DNA of 64,000 nt from Xanthobacteraceae bacterium (GCA_031291445.1 JARLJA010000149.1:1-64000); one strand, 5' to 3'; counted from the first letter of the stretch, positions 1-9,566 are shown. The notes: generated by a model from the sequence alone, not told the origin. Made by a program: numbers and translations.

Positions 1-340
1 CGCAGCGTCAATGTGACACGAGGCGTGGCCGTCGCGGAGCCCATCACGACCACCGGGGGTATGGTTTCCGGGCTCGCGCGCGGCTTGCGCCGCGCACGCC
101 CCGGAATGACGCTGACGACGGCGGCGGCGCCCGCCCGCTCTCTCACTGGCGCCCGATCATCGCTGGCGTCATCCCGGGGCGCCGCCCGACAGGGCGGCGA
201 GCCCGGGATCCATACGCCGCAGCGTCAATTCGATACGAGGCGTGGCCGTCGCGGAGCCCATCACGACCACCGGGGGTATGGTTTCCGGGCTCGGCGCTGC
301 GCGCCGCCCCGGAATGACGCTGACCACGACGCCCCCCAAC
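1..340. repeat. Cluster of palindromic intergenic repeats (three related copies)
   Basis: No convincing gene lies in this stretch. Roughly 2-117 and 222-325 are direct copies: both start GCAGCGTCAA, share a block containing CGTGGCCGTCGCGGAGCCC, and end CCCCGGAATGACGCTGAC. Between them, about 169-212 carries a related block in inverted orientation (GCGTCATCCCGGGGCG ... GAGCCCGGG). Each copy can fold into a GC-rich hairpin. This is the style of dispersed intergenic palindromes common in Bradyrhizobium and Rhodopseudomonas; that family link is from memory of the type, not from a search. ORF-track proteins here are low-complexity Arg/Ala-rich readings of the repeat. Confidence 0.75.
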
Positions 341-368
341 AAAAAAGCGCCGCGGGCGCGGCGCTTTT
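341..368 (-). terminator. Rho-independent terminator of the L,D-transpeptidase gene
   Basis: An almost perfect inverted repeat, AAAAGCGCCGCG followed by CGCGGCGCTTTT, lies 39 nt beyond the stop codon of the minus-strand L,D-transpeptidase gene. Read on the minus strand the hairpin is followed by a run of six T residues, the classical intrinsic-terminator form. Confidence 0.8.
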
Positions 369-406
369 CCGAAAATCACGTCAGGCGAATGCCCGAGACG
401 GTGCCC

Positions 407-1093
407 TTAGTTCGCGGCGCCGCCAATGACGGTCTGGGCCACCTTGGGGCTGAAATCGCTCTTGCGGGTCGGCGGCAGCACCACCACCATGGTCCCGACC
501 TTGACCCGGTTGTAGAGGTCGATGGCATCCTCGTTGGTGAGCCGGATGCAGCCCGAGGAGATCGAGGCGCCGATGTATTCCGGCTGGTTGGTGCCGTGGA
601 TCCGGAACAGGGTGTCCTTGTTGCCCGAATAGAGGTACATCGCCCGCGAGCCCATCGGATTGTCCGGGCCGGGCGCGACGAAGGTCGGCACGCCGAGGCG
701 CTGGATTTCACTCTGGGTCGGATGCCACGCCGGCCACTCGGCCATGTTGCCGATCTTGGCGACGCCGGACCACGCCATGGCCTCTTCGCCGACCGTGATG
801 CCGTAGCGGAGCGCCTTGCCGCCGTCCTGGACCAGGTAGAGATAGTGGTTGTCGGAATCGACCAGGATGGTGCCCGGCGCTTCCTTGCGGTGGTAATCGA
901 CGATCGAGCGCCGATAGTTGTCCGGCACCTGGACCTTCTCGTAGCTGACCTTGGACAGCAGCTCCTTGTCGCGCGGCTTGAACGCGGACTCGTTGGTCGG
1001 CGCCATGGTGGCGCCCGTTTCCATGCAGCCCGCGAGCATCAAGCCGGCGGCGAGCAGTCCCAGTTTCGACCAGAGCGACGACATCAACACCAT
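407..1093 (-). CDS. L,D-transpeptidase (YkuD family) lipoprotein
   Basis: This 228-residue protein should form or edit 3-3 cross-links in peptidoglycan, or attach proteins to it, in the periplasm. A short hydrophobic leader ends in a lipobox LAGC (residues 20-23), so it is probably a lipoprotein. The YkuD domain covers about residues 75-207 and carries the family signature: His166 in RIHGTN and the nucleophile Cys182 in SSGCIR. The start could also be the fourth codon (MSSLWSK). The gene stands alone, with its own terminator downstream and a divergent CorA gene upstream. Class is certain; the preferred acceptor is unknown. Confidence 0.92.
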   Translation of the reverse strand: MVLMSSLWSKLGLLAAGLMLAGCMETGATMAPTNESAFKPRDKELLSKVSYEKVQVPDNYRRSIVDYHRKEAPGTILVDSDNHYLYLVQDGGKALRYGITVGEEAMAWSGVAKIGNMAEWPAWHPTQSEIQRLGVPTFVAPGPDNPMGSRAMYLYSGNKDTLFRIHGTNQPEYIGASISSGCIRLTNEDAIDLYNRVKVGTMVVVLPPTRKSDFSPKVAQTVIGGAAN

Positions 1094-1393
1094 CCCGGCA
1101 AGTTCGGTTCAAAGCACGATTTGAATTCAAGGGCGATTTGAAGCAGGACGGAGCGGGCTTTTCCAGCCGACTCCGTTGGATCCGCATTATTGCAAATATC
1201 CGTCAAAATGCCAGCGTTTTGAGTGTCTTTTGCTTTGCAGCGAAGGACCTGTGGCATTTCTGCCGCGCTGTTTTGGCAGTTTCATGTCGGATGGCTAGGG
1301 TTCCATCGGGCCGGCCGCGGGGAAAGCGGCCATGCTTGCCAGAATCGCGGCGATTCGTGCACTGAGGTGCCGTCGAGTGGGGGGCGTGCAAGG

Positions 1394-2368
1394 ATGTTGA
1401 CGGCGTTCGTTCCGGAAGCCGGGGCGCTGCGGCGGCTCGAAGAGGTGCCGCTCGAGGCCCTGCCGGCGGAGGCGGTGTGGATCGACCTCAAGTCGCCCAC
1501 CGCGCACGAGGACAAGGCGGTCGAACAGCTGGTCGGGATCCAGATCCCGACCCGCGAGGACATGCAGGAGATCGAGATCTCCAGCCGGCTCTACACCGAG
1601 AGCGCGGCGCGCTACATGACCGCGACGCTGATGTGCGCGGCGGATTCCGAGACCCCGCGCACCACGCCGGTGTCCTTCATCCTCACCGACCACCGCCTGG
1701 TGACGGTGCGCTACGACGAGCCCAAGCCGCTGTCGCTGGTCGCCGGCAAGCTGGCGCGCAGCTGCGCCGCCCATATCACCGGCGAACAAATCCTGTTCGA
1801 GCTGCTCGACGCGGTGATCGACCGCAACGCCGACATCCTCGAGCGGGCCGGCGCCGACGTCGACGCGGTGTCGAGCCAGATCTTCGAGCCGTCGGCCGAG
1901 CGCGGCCACGCCCGCAGCTATTCCCAGATCCTGCTGATCATCGGCCGCAAGGGCGACCTGGTGTCCAAGGTGCGCGAGAGCCTGGTGTCGATCGGGCGGC
2001 TGATCTCGTTCGTCGCGGTGGAGACCGACACCGGCCGCTGGAGCAAGGACCAGAAGGCGGTGTTCAAGACCCTGCAGCGCGACGTGCAGTCGCTCACCGA
2101 TCACGCTTCCTACCTGTCGAACAAGATCCAGTTCGTGCTCGACGCCATGCTCGGCGTCGTCAACCTCGAGCAGAACAACATCATCAAGCTGTTCTCGGTG
2201 ATGGCGGTGGTGCTGATGCCGCCGACCCTGATCGCCTCGATCTACGGCATGAATTTCAAGGTGATGCCCGAGCTCGAATGGCAGCACGGCTATCCCGTCG
2301 CGCTGGTGGCGATGGCGCTGGCGGCGGTGCTGCCTTACGTGTTCTTCAAGTGGAAGAAGTGGCTGTAG
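1394..2368 (+). CDS. CorA-family magnesium/divalent cation transporter
   Basis: The 324-residue product is an inner-membrane divalent-cation channel of the CorA/MIT family. It has a long soluble N-terminal part with a predicted helical stalk, followed by two C-terminal transmembrane helices. The family signature GMN (285-287, in IYGMNF) ends the first helix, and an acidic loop PELEWQHGYP leads to the second, with a basic tail KWKKWL. The ORF is open upstream to 1223, but the ATG at 1394 has AAGG just before it and gives the usual CorA length, so the longer version is rejected. Mg2+ is the usual substrate; Co2+, Ni2+ or Zn2+ are possible. Confidence 0.9.
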   Translation: MLTAFVPEAGALRRLEEVPLEALPAEAVWIDLKSPTAHEDKAVEQLVGIQIPTREDMQEIEISSRLYTESAARYMTATLMCAADSETPRTTPVSFILTDHRLVTVRYDEPKPLSLVAGKLARSCAAHITGEQILFELLDAVIDRNADILERAGADVDAVSSQIFEPSAERGHARSYSQILLIIGRKGDLVSKVRESLVSIGRLISFVAVETDTGRWSKDQKAVFKTLQRDVQSLTDHASYLSNKIQFVLDAMLGVVNLEQNNIIKLFSVMAVVLMPPTLIASIYGMNFKVMPELEWQHGYPVALVAMALAAVLPYVFFKWKKWL

Positions 2369-2380
2369 GGGCGGCGTCGT

Positions 2381-3136
2381 TCAGACGTGCTGGCCGCCAT
2401 TGATGTGGATCTCGGCGCCGTTGACGTAGGACGAGGTCTCGGTGCACAGCACGTAGATGATCTTGGCGACCTCGTCGGGGGTGCCGAGCCGGCGCATCGG
2501 GATCTGGCTCTCGACGATCTTGTCGGTTCCCGGCGACAGGATCGAGGTGTCGATCTCGCCCGGCGCGATGGCGTTCACCCGCACCCCGAGCCGGCCGAAG
2601 TCCGAGGCCATCTCCCGCGTCAGCGACGCCAGCGCGGCCTTCGAGGTCGCGTAAGCCGCGCCGGCAAACGGATGGACGCGGGACCCGGCGATCGAGGTGA
2701 CGTTGACCACCGAGCCCTTGGCGGCCTTGAGCTCGTCGATCAGGCCGCGGGCCAGCATGATCGGCGCCATGAAGTTGACGCGAAACACCTTCTCCCAGGT
2801 CTCGGTGTCGGTATCGAGGGTGCCGAGCCGGCCGCCGCCCTCGGCCTTTGGCGAGATGGCGGCGTTGTTGACCAGGGCGTGCAGTTCGCCGGTGTCGAGC
2901 CGGGAGCGGATTTCCCGGATCGCCCCCAGCGTGCTGTCGTGGTCCGAGAGGTCGACCTGGATGTGGTCCTCCGGCCCGGCGTCCCACGGACACTGTTCGG
3001 GGAAGGGGTGCCGCGAGCAGGTGATGACGCGCCAGCCGGCGCTGGAAAAGCGGATCACCGTGGCGTGGCCGATGCCACGGCTGGCGCCGGTCAGGAGCAG
3101 CGTGCGGCGGGGCACGTTCGAGGATGAGTTGGACAT
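2381..3136 (-). CDS. SDR family NAD(P)-dependent oxidoreductase
   Basis: This 251-residue protein is a classical short-chain dehydrogenase/reductase. It shows the nucleotide-binding TGASRGIGHA near residue 17, the structural NNAA motif (VNNAAIS), and the catalytic Tyr-x3-Lys in AAYATSKAAL, with a preceding Ser in TSIAGS. It ends with a typical INGGQ tail. It is convergent with the CorA gene (12 nt between the stops) and tandem with pdxH downstream on the other side. The substrate cannot be told; many SDRs of this size act on 3-oxoacyl or sugar alcohol substrates. Confidence 0.88.
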   Translation of the reverse strand: MSNSSSNVPRRTLLLTGASRGIGHATVIRFSSAGWRVITCSRHPFPEQCPWDAGPEDHIQVDLSDHDSTLGAIREIRSRLDTGELHALVNNAAISPKAEGGGRLGTLDTDTETWEKVFRVNFMAPIMLARGLIDELKAAKGSVVNVTSIAGSRVHPFAGAAYATSKAALASLTREMASDFGRLGVRVNAIAPGEIDTSILSPGTDKIVESQIPMRRLGTPDEVAKIIYVLCTETSSYVNGAEIHINGGQHV

Positions 3137-3193
3137 GGGTCGAAGATACTCGCTGGTCGAAGCGCTGAGGCTGTGGCCGGACGTCGCCCGCCG

Positions 3194-3832
3194 TTACGGA
3201 TAGAGCCGGGTCTTGGTCCAGGCGGCGTCGGGGGTGTCGCGGTGGAACTGGATGCGGTCGTGCAGCCGGAACGGGCGATCATGCCAGAATTCCATGGCCA
3301 GCGGCGCGATGCGATAGCCGCTCCAGCCCGGCGGCCGCGGCACGGCGCCGATCAGGTGCCTGGCGGTCTCCGTGGCGATGGCCTGCTCGAACGCGAAGCG
3401 GCTTTCCAGCGGCTGGGACTGCTTGCTGGCCCAGGCGCCGATCTGCGCCGGTCGCGGCCGCGTCGCGAAATATTCGTCCGCCTCGCGCGCCGTCACCGGG
3501 GCGACGGCGCCGCGGACGCGGACCTGCCGGCGCAGCGATTTCCAGTGGAACACGAGGGCGGCCTTGGCGCAGCCGGCCAGTTGCTGGCCCTTCTGGCTCG
3601 CAACATGGGTGTAAAACACGAAGCCCGCCGGATCGAAGCCCTTCAGCAGCACCATCCGGACGTCGGGCAGGCCGTCCTGGTCGACGGTGGCCAGCGCCAT
3701 GGCGTTGGGGTCGTTGGGCTCGGACGTCGTGGCTTCCTTGAGCCACGCGTCGAACAGCGCGAACGGCTCGTCGGCCGCAGTGAAATCCGACGTTAACCAG
3801 GTATGGTGTTCCATGGTTGGCGTATCTGTCAT
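3194..3832 (-). CDS. pdxH: Pyridoxamine/pyridoxine 5'-phosphate oxidase
   Basis: PdxH oxidises pyridoxine or pyridoxamine 5'-phosphate to pyridoxal 5'-phosphate with FMN and O2. The sequence is typical from end to end: [25 protein letters not shown] (FMN and substrate contacts), [30 protein letters not shown], and the C-terminal signature RIQFHRD followed by the family's ending RLYP. The track ORF runs to 3934, but the ATG at 3832 ([10 protein letters not shown]) gives the expected 212 residues. Its 5' end faces the divergent small lipoprotein gene, so the two promoters share a very short region. Confidence 0.95.
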   Translation of the reverse strand: MTDTPTMEHHTWLTSDFTAADEPFALFDAWLKEATTSEPNDPNAMALATVDQDGLPDVRMVLLKGFDPAGFVFYTHVASQKGQQLAGCAKAALVFHWKSLRRQVRVRGAVAPVTAREADEYFATRPRPAQIGAWASKQSQPLESRFAFEQAIATETARHLIGAVPRPPGWSGYRIAPLAMEFWHDRPFRLHDRIQFHRDTPDAAWTKTRLYP

Positions 3833-3849
3833 TCTCGGGAGCACCTGTT

Positions 3850-4350
3850 TTGCGTCGACCCGGATCTCGCACCACGTCGCCATCCCTATATAGGGGATGG
3901 CAGGGCGCCAGCCTATCCGGTATCGGGCAGGCATTCCTGGTGGCAGGCGCGCTGACGCTCGCGGGTTATAGCGGCGGTTGCTCCTATCGCATGGGCGGCG
4001 CGGTCACCACGGCCTCCCTCGACGACGACGTCACCGGCTCGATCATCCCCGTGGTGAAGACCGACGACGGCCCGAGCGACAGCGATCTGGCCTTCACCCG
4101 CAACGCGGCTTCCGACGTCCTGACCCGGGGGGATCGCAATGCCAGCCAGCCCTGGGAAAACCCGCAGACCGGGGCCCGCGGCTCGGTGACCCCGCTCGCC
4201 ACCGCCTATGCGTCCGAGGGCCAGATGTGCCGGGATTTCCTCGCCAGCTTCGTCAAGGGCGAAACCGAATCCTGGATGGAGGGCGAGGCCTGCAAGGCGT
4301 CCCACGGGCGCTGGGAGATCCGCTCGTTGCGGCCGTGGCGGCGGAGCTGA
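3850..4350 (+). CDS. RT0821/Lpp0805-type small surface (lipo)protein
   Basis: The product is a small exported protein with a hydrophobic leader ([20 protein letters not shown]) that may be lipidated at the Cys. The mature part is about 120 residues, with [45 protein letters not shown] and an Arg-rich tail. The C-terminal Cys/Trp pattern is that of the RT0821/Lpp0805 family of surface antigens; function unknown. The track starts at ATG 3817 inside the divergent pdxH start region; an in-frame TTG at 3850 places the leader nearer the N-terminus and is preferred here, but the start remains uncertain. Confidence 0.65.
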   Translation: MRRPGSRTTSPSLYRGWQGASLSGIGQAFLVAGALTLAGYSGGCSYRMGGAVTTASLDDDVTGSIIPVVKTDDGPSDSDLAFTRNAASDVLTRGDRNASQPWENPQTGARGSVTPLATAYASEGQMCRDFLASFVKGETESWMEGEACKASHGRWEIRSLRPWRRS

Positions 4351-4482
4351 GCGGCTCAGATCAGTCAATCCCGTTCGGATCCCTAGTTGCAAAAATGCCA
4401 CGGTGTCCCCAGATAGCTTGGGGCTAGGCACTTCCGCCCGATTCTGGGCTATGACAACACATCCCTGATGGAGACGAGTCGA

Positions 4483-5427
4483 ATGCGCGACCCCTATGAG
4501 GTCTTGGGGGTGCAGCGGACCGCGAGCGCTGCCGAGATCAAGAGCGCCTTTCGCAAGCTCGCGAAAAAGCACCACCCCGACGCCAACAAGAACGATCCCA
4601 AGGCCGCTGCGCGGTTCGCGGAGCTAAATACCGCCAACGAGATCCTCGGCGACGAGGACAAGCGCAAGCAGTTCGACAGCGGCGAAATCGACGCCGAGGG
4701 CAAGCCGCGCTTCCAGGGCTTTCCCGGCGGCGGGCGCGCCGGCGCTGCGCCGGGCGGCGGCTTCGAATACAGCTTCCGGACCGGCGGCGGTCCGGGCGGC
4801 GCCGGCGGCGGTGCGGCTTTCGAGGATATCCTCAACAGCATGTTCGGCGGCGCCGGGCCGCGCGGCCGGGCCGGCGCGCGCACGTTCGAATACGAGGCCG
4901 CCCCCGACCTCGACCTCAACGTCACCATGACGATCTCGCTCGAGGAGAGCGTCCATGGCGGCGGCAAGCGGGTCCGGCTGCCGACCGGAAAGGAACTCGA
5001 TGTCCGCATCCCGAAGGGCGTCACCAGCGGCCAGCAGATCCGGCTGAAGGGGCAGGGCGAATCCGTACCCGGCCACCCGCCCGGCGACGTGCTGATCACG
5101 CTGACGGTGGCGCCGCATCACCTGTTCAAGGTCGACGGCAGCGATCTGCGGGTCGACTTGCCGATCACGCTCTACGAGGCCGTGCTCGGCGCCAAGGTTC
5201 GCGTCCCGACGCTGGACGGTGCCGTCGAGCTGTCGATTCCGAAGAACACCACCAGCGGCCGCTCGTTCCGGCTGAAGGGCAAGGGCATGCCCAAGGGCAA
5301 AGCCGCCGGCGACCTGTTCGTGACGGTCCGGATCGCGCTGCCCGACGGCGCCGACGCCGATCTCGAGGCCCTGATGGAGAAGTGGCGCAGCCACCATCCC
5401 TACAATCCGCGCAGCGGCGTCGATTGA
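4483..5427 (+). CDS. DnaJ-like co-chaperone (type II, CbpA-like, no zinc finger)
   Basis: This 314-residue J-protein stimulates a DnaK-type ATPase in the cytoplasm. The J domain occupies about residues 1-66 with the essential HPD motif (KKHHPDANK). A long Gly/Phe-rich linker follows (FPGGGRAGAAPGGGFEYSFRTGG). The two C-terminal beta-sandwich substrate-binding domains come next, with repeated GxxIRLKGQG and GRSFRLKGKG motifs. The CxxCxGxG zinc repeats of DnaJ are absent, so it is CbpA/DjlA-like rather than the main DnaJ. A GGAGACGAG ribosome-binding sequence precedes ATG 4483; the ATG at 4468 would overlap it and is less likely. Confidence 0.9.
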   Translation: MRDPYEVLGVQRTASAAEIKSAFRKLAKKHHPDANKNDPKAAARFAELNTANEILGDEDKRKQFDSGEIDAEGKPRFQGFPGGGRAGAAPGGGFEYSFRTGGGPGGAGGGAAFEDILNSMFGGAGPRGRAGARTFEYEAAPDLDLNVTMTISLEESVHGGGKRVRLPTGKELDVRIPKGVTSGQQIRLKGQGESVPGHPPGDVLITLTVAPHHLFKVDGSDLRVDLPITLYEAVLGAKVRVPTLDGAVELSIPKNTTSGRSFRLKGKGMPKGKAAGDLFVTVRIALPDGADADLEALMEKWRSHHPYNPRSGVD

Positions 5428-5461
5428 CGCCCGGCGCCGGGCCGCGGCCCACGCGCCGCGG

Positions 5462-6229
5462 CTACCACGTCTCCAACTGGGCATAGGCCGCGGCCGCGAC
5501 CTGTTTCAGCATGTCAGCGTTGGCGGGGCCGCTGACGACCCAGCCGAAATCGTCATGGGCCCACACCACCGACGCGGTGCCTTCGTCGTCGCGGTAGACC
5601 ATGTCGGTGGCCGCCACCTTGAGCGGCGTGCAGTACAGGGTCACGCGTTCGCCGGCGCCGTTCTCGTACATGAACAGCGCCGCCGGCGCGGTGGGGCCCG
5701 GCAGCAGCCGGCCGCCGAGCAGCCGGAAATCGAATTGGGTGAGGTCGGGCGCGCGCAGCGTGGTGCCGACGCGGCGCGACAGCCACGGCAGCAGATGGTC
5801 CTCGTTGCCCGCGACTTCGATCGGGTGCCGCCGCTCCTTGGTGTAGAGCCTGTGGGCGATCACGGCGTCGTCGCGCAGTGCCTCGCTCGCGCCCATCTCG
5901 GTCGCGACCGCGGTATGCGCCATCCAGCCGGCGCCGCCGCCCATCACGAAGGCCAGCAGCACGGCGGCGACGGCTCCGAACACCATGAAGCGCGGGCGGC
6001 GGGCCATCAGCCGATCGAGATCGAGCCGGCGCGGGACCGGTTCGTCGACCACGCGGCCGTAACGCTCGCGGACCTGTTCGCCGAACGTCCGCCAGGTGCG
6101 TACCCGTTCGGCATCGTCGGGATGCGCGGCGAGCCAGGCCTCGACCGCGGCGCGGCGCTCGGCCGGCAACTGGTCGTCGACATAGGCGTGCAGCTCGTCT
6201 TCAGTGACAGGGATGTCGCGCTCGCTCAT
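5462..6229 (-). CDS. Membrane-bound anti-sigma factor (partner of the ECF sigma gene)
   Basis: This 255-residue protein probably holds the adjacent ECF sigma factor inactive at the membrane. The cytoplasmic N-terminal part (TEDELHAYVDDQLPAERRAAVEAWLAAHPD) matches the usual anti-sigma start, a single transmembrane helix lies at about 81-103 (FMVFGAVAAVLLAFVMGGGAGWM), and a periplasmic domain of about 150 residues follows. The zinc-binding HxxxCxxC motif of many anti-sigma factors is missing. GGAGG precedes the ATG at 6229. The track merges it with a shadow frame up to 6802. It follows the sigma gene by 38 nt in the same operon and converges on the dnaJ-like gene. Confidence 0.85.
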   Translation of the reverse strand: MSERDIPVTEDELHAYVDDQLPAERRAAVEAWLAAHPDDAERVRTWRTFGEQVRERYGRVVDEPVPRRLDLDRLMARRPRFMVFGAVAAVLLAFVMGGGAGWMAHTAVATEMGASEALRDDAVIAHRLYTKERRHPIEVAGNEDHLLPWLSRRVGTTLRAPDLTQFDFRLLGGRLLPGPTAPAALFMYENGAGERVTLYCTPLKVAATDMVYRDDEGTASVVWAHDDFGWVVSGPANADMLKQVAAAAYAQLETW

Positions 6230-6267
6230 GGCCGTCCTCCCGGTCGTATGCCTTCCAACGTCATCGG

Positions 6268-6756
6268 CTATTTCACCCGGCGCAGCGCCGGGCGTCCTTC
6301 CTCGAGATAGGCTTTGACATGGGCGCGCGCCCGCGCCAGCCGGGACATCACGGTGCCGATCGGAACGCCCTGGACGTCGGCGACCTCGCGATAGCTCAGA
6401 CCCTCCAGCACCACCAGCAGCAGGGCCGAGCGCTGGTCCTCGACCAGCGCGGCGAGCGCGTGGGCAATGTCGCGCCCCTCCGCCTCGGTGCCGCTGGCGT
6501 CGGTAGGGCTGTCGACCAGGGCGACGATGGTCGGCTTGCGGGCCAGCGCGCGGCGCCGGTTGCGATTGAGGTTGGTGAGAATGGTGTAGAGCCAGCTCCG
6601 CAGGTCGCCGCCGATGAACAGGCGTTCGGCGCGCAGCGCCCGCACCAGCGTGTCCTGCACGAGGTCGTCGGCGATGTCCGCGTCCCGGGTCAGCGCGCGG
6701 GCGTAACGCCGCAGCGCCGGAATCAGGGCCTCGATGCTCTGGCGGAAGGCGTTCAT
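6268..6756 (-). CDS. ECF-type RNA polymerase sigma factor
   Basis: The 162-residue product is an extracytoplasmic-function sigma factor. Region 2 reads RRYARALTRDADIADDLVQDTLVRALRAERLF...RSWLYTILTNLNRNRRR, and region 4 reads EDQRSALLLVVLEGLSYREVADVQGVPIGTVMSRLARARAHVKAYL, with the helix-turn-helix for the -35 element. The start at 6756 (MNAFRQSIEALI) has AGGA upstream; the track start at 6792 adds an unlikely MFRWYILLRRIA extension. It is first in a two-gene operon with its anti-sigma factor. The triggering signal is not evident from the neighbourhood. Confidence 0.9.
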   Translation of the reverse strand: MNAFRQSIEALIPALRRYARALTRDADIADDLVQDTLVRALRAERLFIGGDLRSWLYTILTNLNRNRRRALARKPTIVALVDSPTDASGTEAEGRDIAHALAALVEDQRSALLLVVLEGLSYREVADVQGVPIGTVMSRLARARAHVKAYLEEGRPALRRVK

Positions 6757-6786
6757 GGCGATCCTGCGGAGGAGAATATACCATCT

Positions 6787-6812
6787 GAACACCCGGGATC
6801 ATCGTCTATTCC
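6787..6812 (-). promoter_or_regulatory. Possible autoregulated ECF promoter
   Basis: On the minus strand, 31 nt before the sigma-factor start, a GGAAT box is followed after about 17 nt by GTTC. GGAA(T/C)-type -35 elements with this spacing are common for ECF sigma factors that transcribe their own gene. The match is short, so this is a suggestion only. Confidence 0.3.
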
Positions 6813-6900
6813 GCCCGGCGGACCTCGCGCCGGAGCGCTTGAAGGGGCGGGGGCGCTGTGCCATGGAGGGCCCTCGCGAACAGACAGGGATCGGTGTGAC

Positions 6901-7722
6901 ATGGTGGGCAGTGCGGGTTTGATGCAGGGCAAGCGGGGCCTGATCCTGGGCGTGGCCAACAATCGCTCGATCGCCTTCGGCATCGCCAAGGCGTGCCGCG
7001 CCGCCGGCGCCGAAGTGGCGCTGACGTGGCAGGGCGACGCGCTGAGGAAGCGCGTGGAACCGCTCGCCGCGGAACTCGGCGCCATTGCGCTCGGCCACTG
7101 CGACGTCACCGACCTCGCAACCGTCGACGCGGTCTTCGATGCGCTGCGCCAGCAGTGGGGCAAGATCGATTTCGTCGTCCACGCCATCGCGTTCTCCGAC
7201 AAGAACGAACTCGAGGGCCGCTACGTCGATACCACGCCGGACAACTTCTCGAAGACGATGCTGATCAGCTGCTACTCGCTCACGGCGATCGCGCAGCGGG
7301 CCGAGAAGCTGATGACGGACGGCGGCTCGATCATTACGCTGACCTACTACGGCGCCGAGAAATGGATGCCGAACTACAATGTCATGGGGGTGGCGAAGGC
7401 CGCGCTGGAAGCGTCGGTGCGCTATCTCGCGGCCGACCTCGGCAAGAACGACATTCGCGTCAACGCGATCTCGGCCGGCCCGATCAAGACGCTGGCATTC
7501 GCCGGCATCGCCGATTCCCGTCTGCTGCTGAAGTGGACCGAGCACAACGCGCCGATGCGCCGCAACGTCACCATCGAGGACGTCGGCGGCAGCGCCCTCT
7601 ATTTCCTGTCGGATCTGTCGCGCGGCGTGACCGGCGAGGTGCACCACGTCGATTCCGGCTACCACGTCGTCGGCATGAAGCGTCCCGATGCGCCGGACAT
7701 CAGCTTCGGCGCGACTGAATGA
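6901..7722 (+). CDS. fabI: Enoyl-[acyl-carrier-protein] reductase (NADH)
   Basis: FabI reduces trans-2-enoyl-ACP in each round of fatty-acid elongation. The 273-residue protein has the divergent SDR nucleotide motif of the family (GLILGVANNRSIAFGIA) and the catalytic set Tyr149, Tyr159 and Lys166 in TYYGAEKWMPNYNVMGVAKAALE, each displaced by three from the E. coli numbering. The track ORF begins at 6319 as an antisense reading of the sigma gene. The real start is ATG 6901, or possibly ATG 6922 (MQGKRGL). The histidine-phosphatase gene starts 6 nt after the stop, suggesting one transcript. Confidence 0.95.
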   Translation: MVGSAGLMQGKRGLILGVANNRSIAFGIAKACRAAGAEVALTWQGDALRKRVEPLAAELGAIALGHCDVTDLATVDAVFDALRQQWGKIDFVVHAIAFSDKNELEGRYVDTTPDNFSKTMLISCYSLTAIAQRAEKLMTDGGSIITLTYYGAEKWMPNYNVMGVAKAALEASVRYLAADLGKNDIRVNAISAGPIKTLAFAGIADSRLLLKWTEHNAPMRRNVTIEDVGGSALYFLSDLSRGVTGEVHHVDSGYHVVGMKRPDAPDISFGATE

Positions 7723-7728
7723 GCCGCG

Positions 7729-8325
7729 ATGCCGCAGCCGGTGATCTACTACATTCGCCACGGCGAGACCGAATGGAACGCGCTTGGGCGCTTCCAGGGC
7801 AGCCAGGACATTCCGCTCAATGACCTCGGACGCCGGCAGGCGGTCGCCGTCGGCGCCATTCTGCGGGACCTGCTGAACCGCGACGCTCCCGACGGCGCGC
7901 TGCCCTTCGTCGCGAGCCCGCTCGGCCGCGCGCGGCAGACCATGGAATTGCTGCGGGGCGCGCTCGAGCTGCCGCCGCACGGCTACGCCGTCGACCACCG
8001 ACTTCGCGAGATCGGCTATGGACGGTGGGAGGGCTCGACCCTGTCCGAGATGCAGGCCGCGGACCCGGAGCTGTTCAGCGCGCGCCTGATCGACAAATGG
8101 GGGCTGCCGGCTCCCGGCGGCGAGAGCTACGCTACGGTCACCGCGCGGATGCGGGACTGGTACCGGTCGCTGACCGGCGACACGGTGGCGGTGGCCCATG
8201 GCGGCACGCTGCGGGCCCTGCTGGTCGCGCTCGGCCTCAAGACGCCGGACGACGCCGCCGACCTGTTCATCGAGCAGGGCGTGGTCTACGTCTTGTCCGA
8301 AGGGACGTGGTTGAAGCACGGGTAG
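7729..8325 (+). CDS. Histidine phosphatase family protein (phosphoglycerate-mutase-like)
   Basis: The 198-residue protein belongs to the histidine phosphatase superfamily. The phosphorylated His lies in the RHGE motif (residues 10-13, [10 protein letters not shown]), followed by LxDLGRRQA, and the second catalytic His is in [13 protein letters not shown]. Small members of this kind include broad-specificity phosphatases and cobalamin or tRNA-related enzymes; the true substrate is unclear, and calling it a glycolytic mutase would be unsafe. It is translationally close to fabI upstream and is followed by aroC. Confidence 0.88.
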   Translation: MPQPVIYYIRHGETEWNALGRFQGSQDIPLNDLGRRQAVAVGAILRDLLNRDAPDGALPFVASPLGRARQTMELLRGALELPPHGYAVDHRLREIGYGRWEGSTLSEMQAADPELFSARLIDKWGLPAPGGESYATVTARMRDWYRSLTGDTVAVAHGGTLRALLVALGLKTPDDAADLFIEQGVVYVLSEGTWLKHG

Positions 8326-8441
8326 ACTGGTCGGATCCGGCAGCGGGCGGGGGGGCGGCTCGGGCGCCTGGGGCCGATTTGACCCCCGCCGGCGCGCGCG
8401 TTACCAAATGGCATACCCCTCCCGCGAGGCGCGGCTTTTCG

Positions 8442-9530
8442 ATGTCCTTCAACACGTTCGGCCACATGTTCCGGGTCACGACCTTCGGCGAAAGCCATGG
8501 GCCGGCGATCGGATGCGTGGTCGACGGTTGTCCGCCGCGCCTTGCGCTCACCGCCGAGGATATTCAGCGCGATCTCGACCGCCGCCGTCCCGGGCAGTCG
8601 CGCTTCACCACGCAGCGCCAGGAGCCGGATCAGGTCAGGATCATTTCCGGGGTGATGGCGAGTGAGGACGCCGGCGTCCAGGTGACGACCGGGACCCCGA
8701 TCACGCTTTTGATCGAGAACACCGACCAGCGCTCCAAAGATTACTCCGACATCAAGGACAAATTCCGGCCGGGACACGCCGACTTCACCTACGAGGCGAA
8801 ATACGGCCTGCGCGACTATCGCGGCGGCGGCCGCTCGTCGGCGCGCGAGACCGCCAGCCGCGTTGCCGCCGGCGCGGTCGCCCGCAAGGTTCTCGCCGGC
8901 GTCACCGTGCGCGGCGCGCTGGTGCAGATGGGGCCGCACAAGATCGATCGGGACAGCTGGGACTGGAGCGAGGTCGACCACAATCCGTTCTTCTGCCCGG
9001 ACCGCGCCAAGGTGGCGTTCTACGCCGACTACCTCGACGGCATCCGCAAGGCCGGCTCATCGATCGGCGCGGTGATCGAGATCGTGGCCGAGGGGGTTCC
9101 CGCCGGACTCGGTGCGCCGATCTACGGCAAACTGGACAGCGACCTTGCCGCCGCGCTGATGAGCATCAACGCGGTGAAGGGCGTCGAGATCGGCGCCGGA
9201 TTCGGCGCCGCCGAACTGTCGGGCGAGGACAACGCCGACGAGATTCGGATGAGCAATCACGGGCCGGTCTTCCAGTCCAACCATGCCGGCGGCATTCTCG
9301 GCGGAATTTCCACCGGGCAGGCGGTGGTGGCGCGCTTTGCCGTCAAGCCGACGTCGTCGATCCTGACGTCGCGGCGCACCATCGACCGCCACGGCGCCGA
9401 GACCGAGATCCTGACCAAGGGGCGCCACGACCCGTGCGTGGGAATCCGCGCCGTGCCCGTCGGCGAAGCCATGGTGGCCTGTGTGCTCGCCGATCACCTG
9501 CTCAGGCACCGCGGCCAGGTCGGCGGCTGA
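8442..9530 (+). CDS. aroC: Chorismate synthase
   Basis: AroC converts EPSP to chorismate, the last step of the shikimate pathway, using reduced FMN. The 362-residue product begins [24 protein letters not shown], the classical family signature, followed by [17 protein letters not shown] and [22 protein letters not shown]. The N-terminal and internal His and the terminal regions needed for flavin binding are all present. The track ORF starts at 8025 inside the phosphatase gene; ATG 8442 is chosen on family length. Confidence 0.96.
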   Translation: MSFNTFGHMFRVTTFGESHGPAIGCVVDGCPPRLALTAEDIQRDLDRRRPGQSRFTTQRQEPDQVRIISGVMASEDAGVQVTTGTPITLLIENTDQRSKDYSDIKDKFRPGHADFTYEAKYGLRDYRGGGRSSARETASRVAAGAVARKVLAGVTVRGALVQMGPHKIDRDSWDWSEVDHNPFFCPDRAKVAFYADYLDGIRKAGSSIGAVIEIVAEGVPAGLGAPIYGKLDSDLAAALMSINAVKGVEIGAGFGAAELSGEDNADEIRMSNHGPVFQSNHAGGILGGISTGQAVVARFAVKPTSSILTSRRTIDRHGAETEILTKGRHDPCVGIRAVPVGEAMVACVLADHLLRHRGQVGG

Positions 9531-9542
9531 TCGCCGCCCCGT

Positions 9543-9566
9543 ACGCGCAATGTGGTGATTGCGCGT
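9543..9566 (+). terminator. Hairpin after aroC (likely terminator)
   Basis: ACGCGCAAT and ATTGCGCGT form a perfect 9-bp stem with a 6-nt loop, 12 nt downstream of the aroC stop codon. There is no clear T run after it (TCTGGTTG), so it may act weakly or protect the transcript end. Confidence 0.45.
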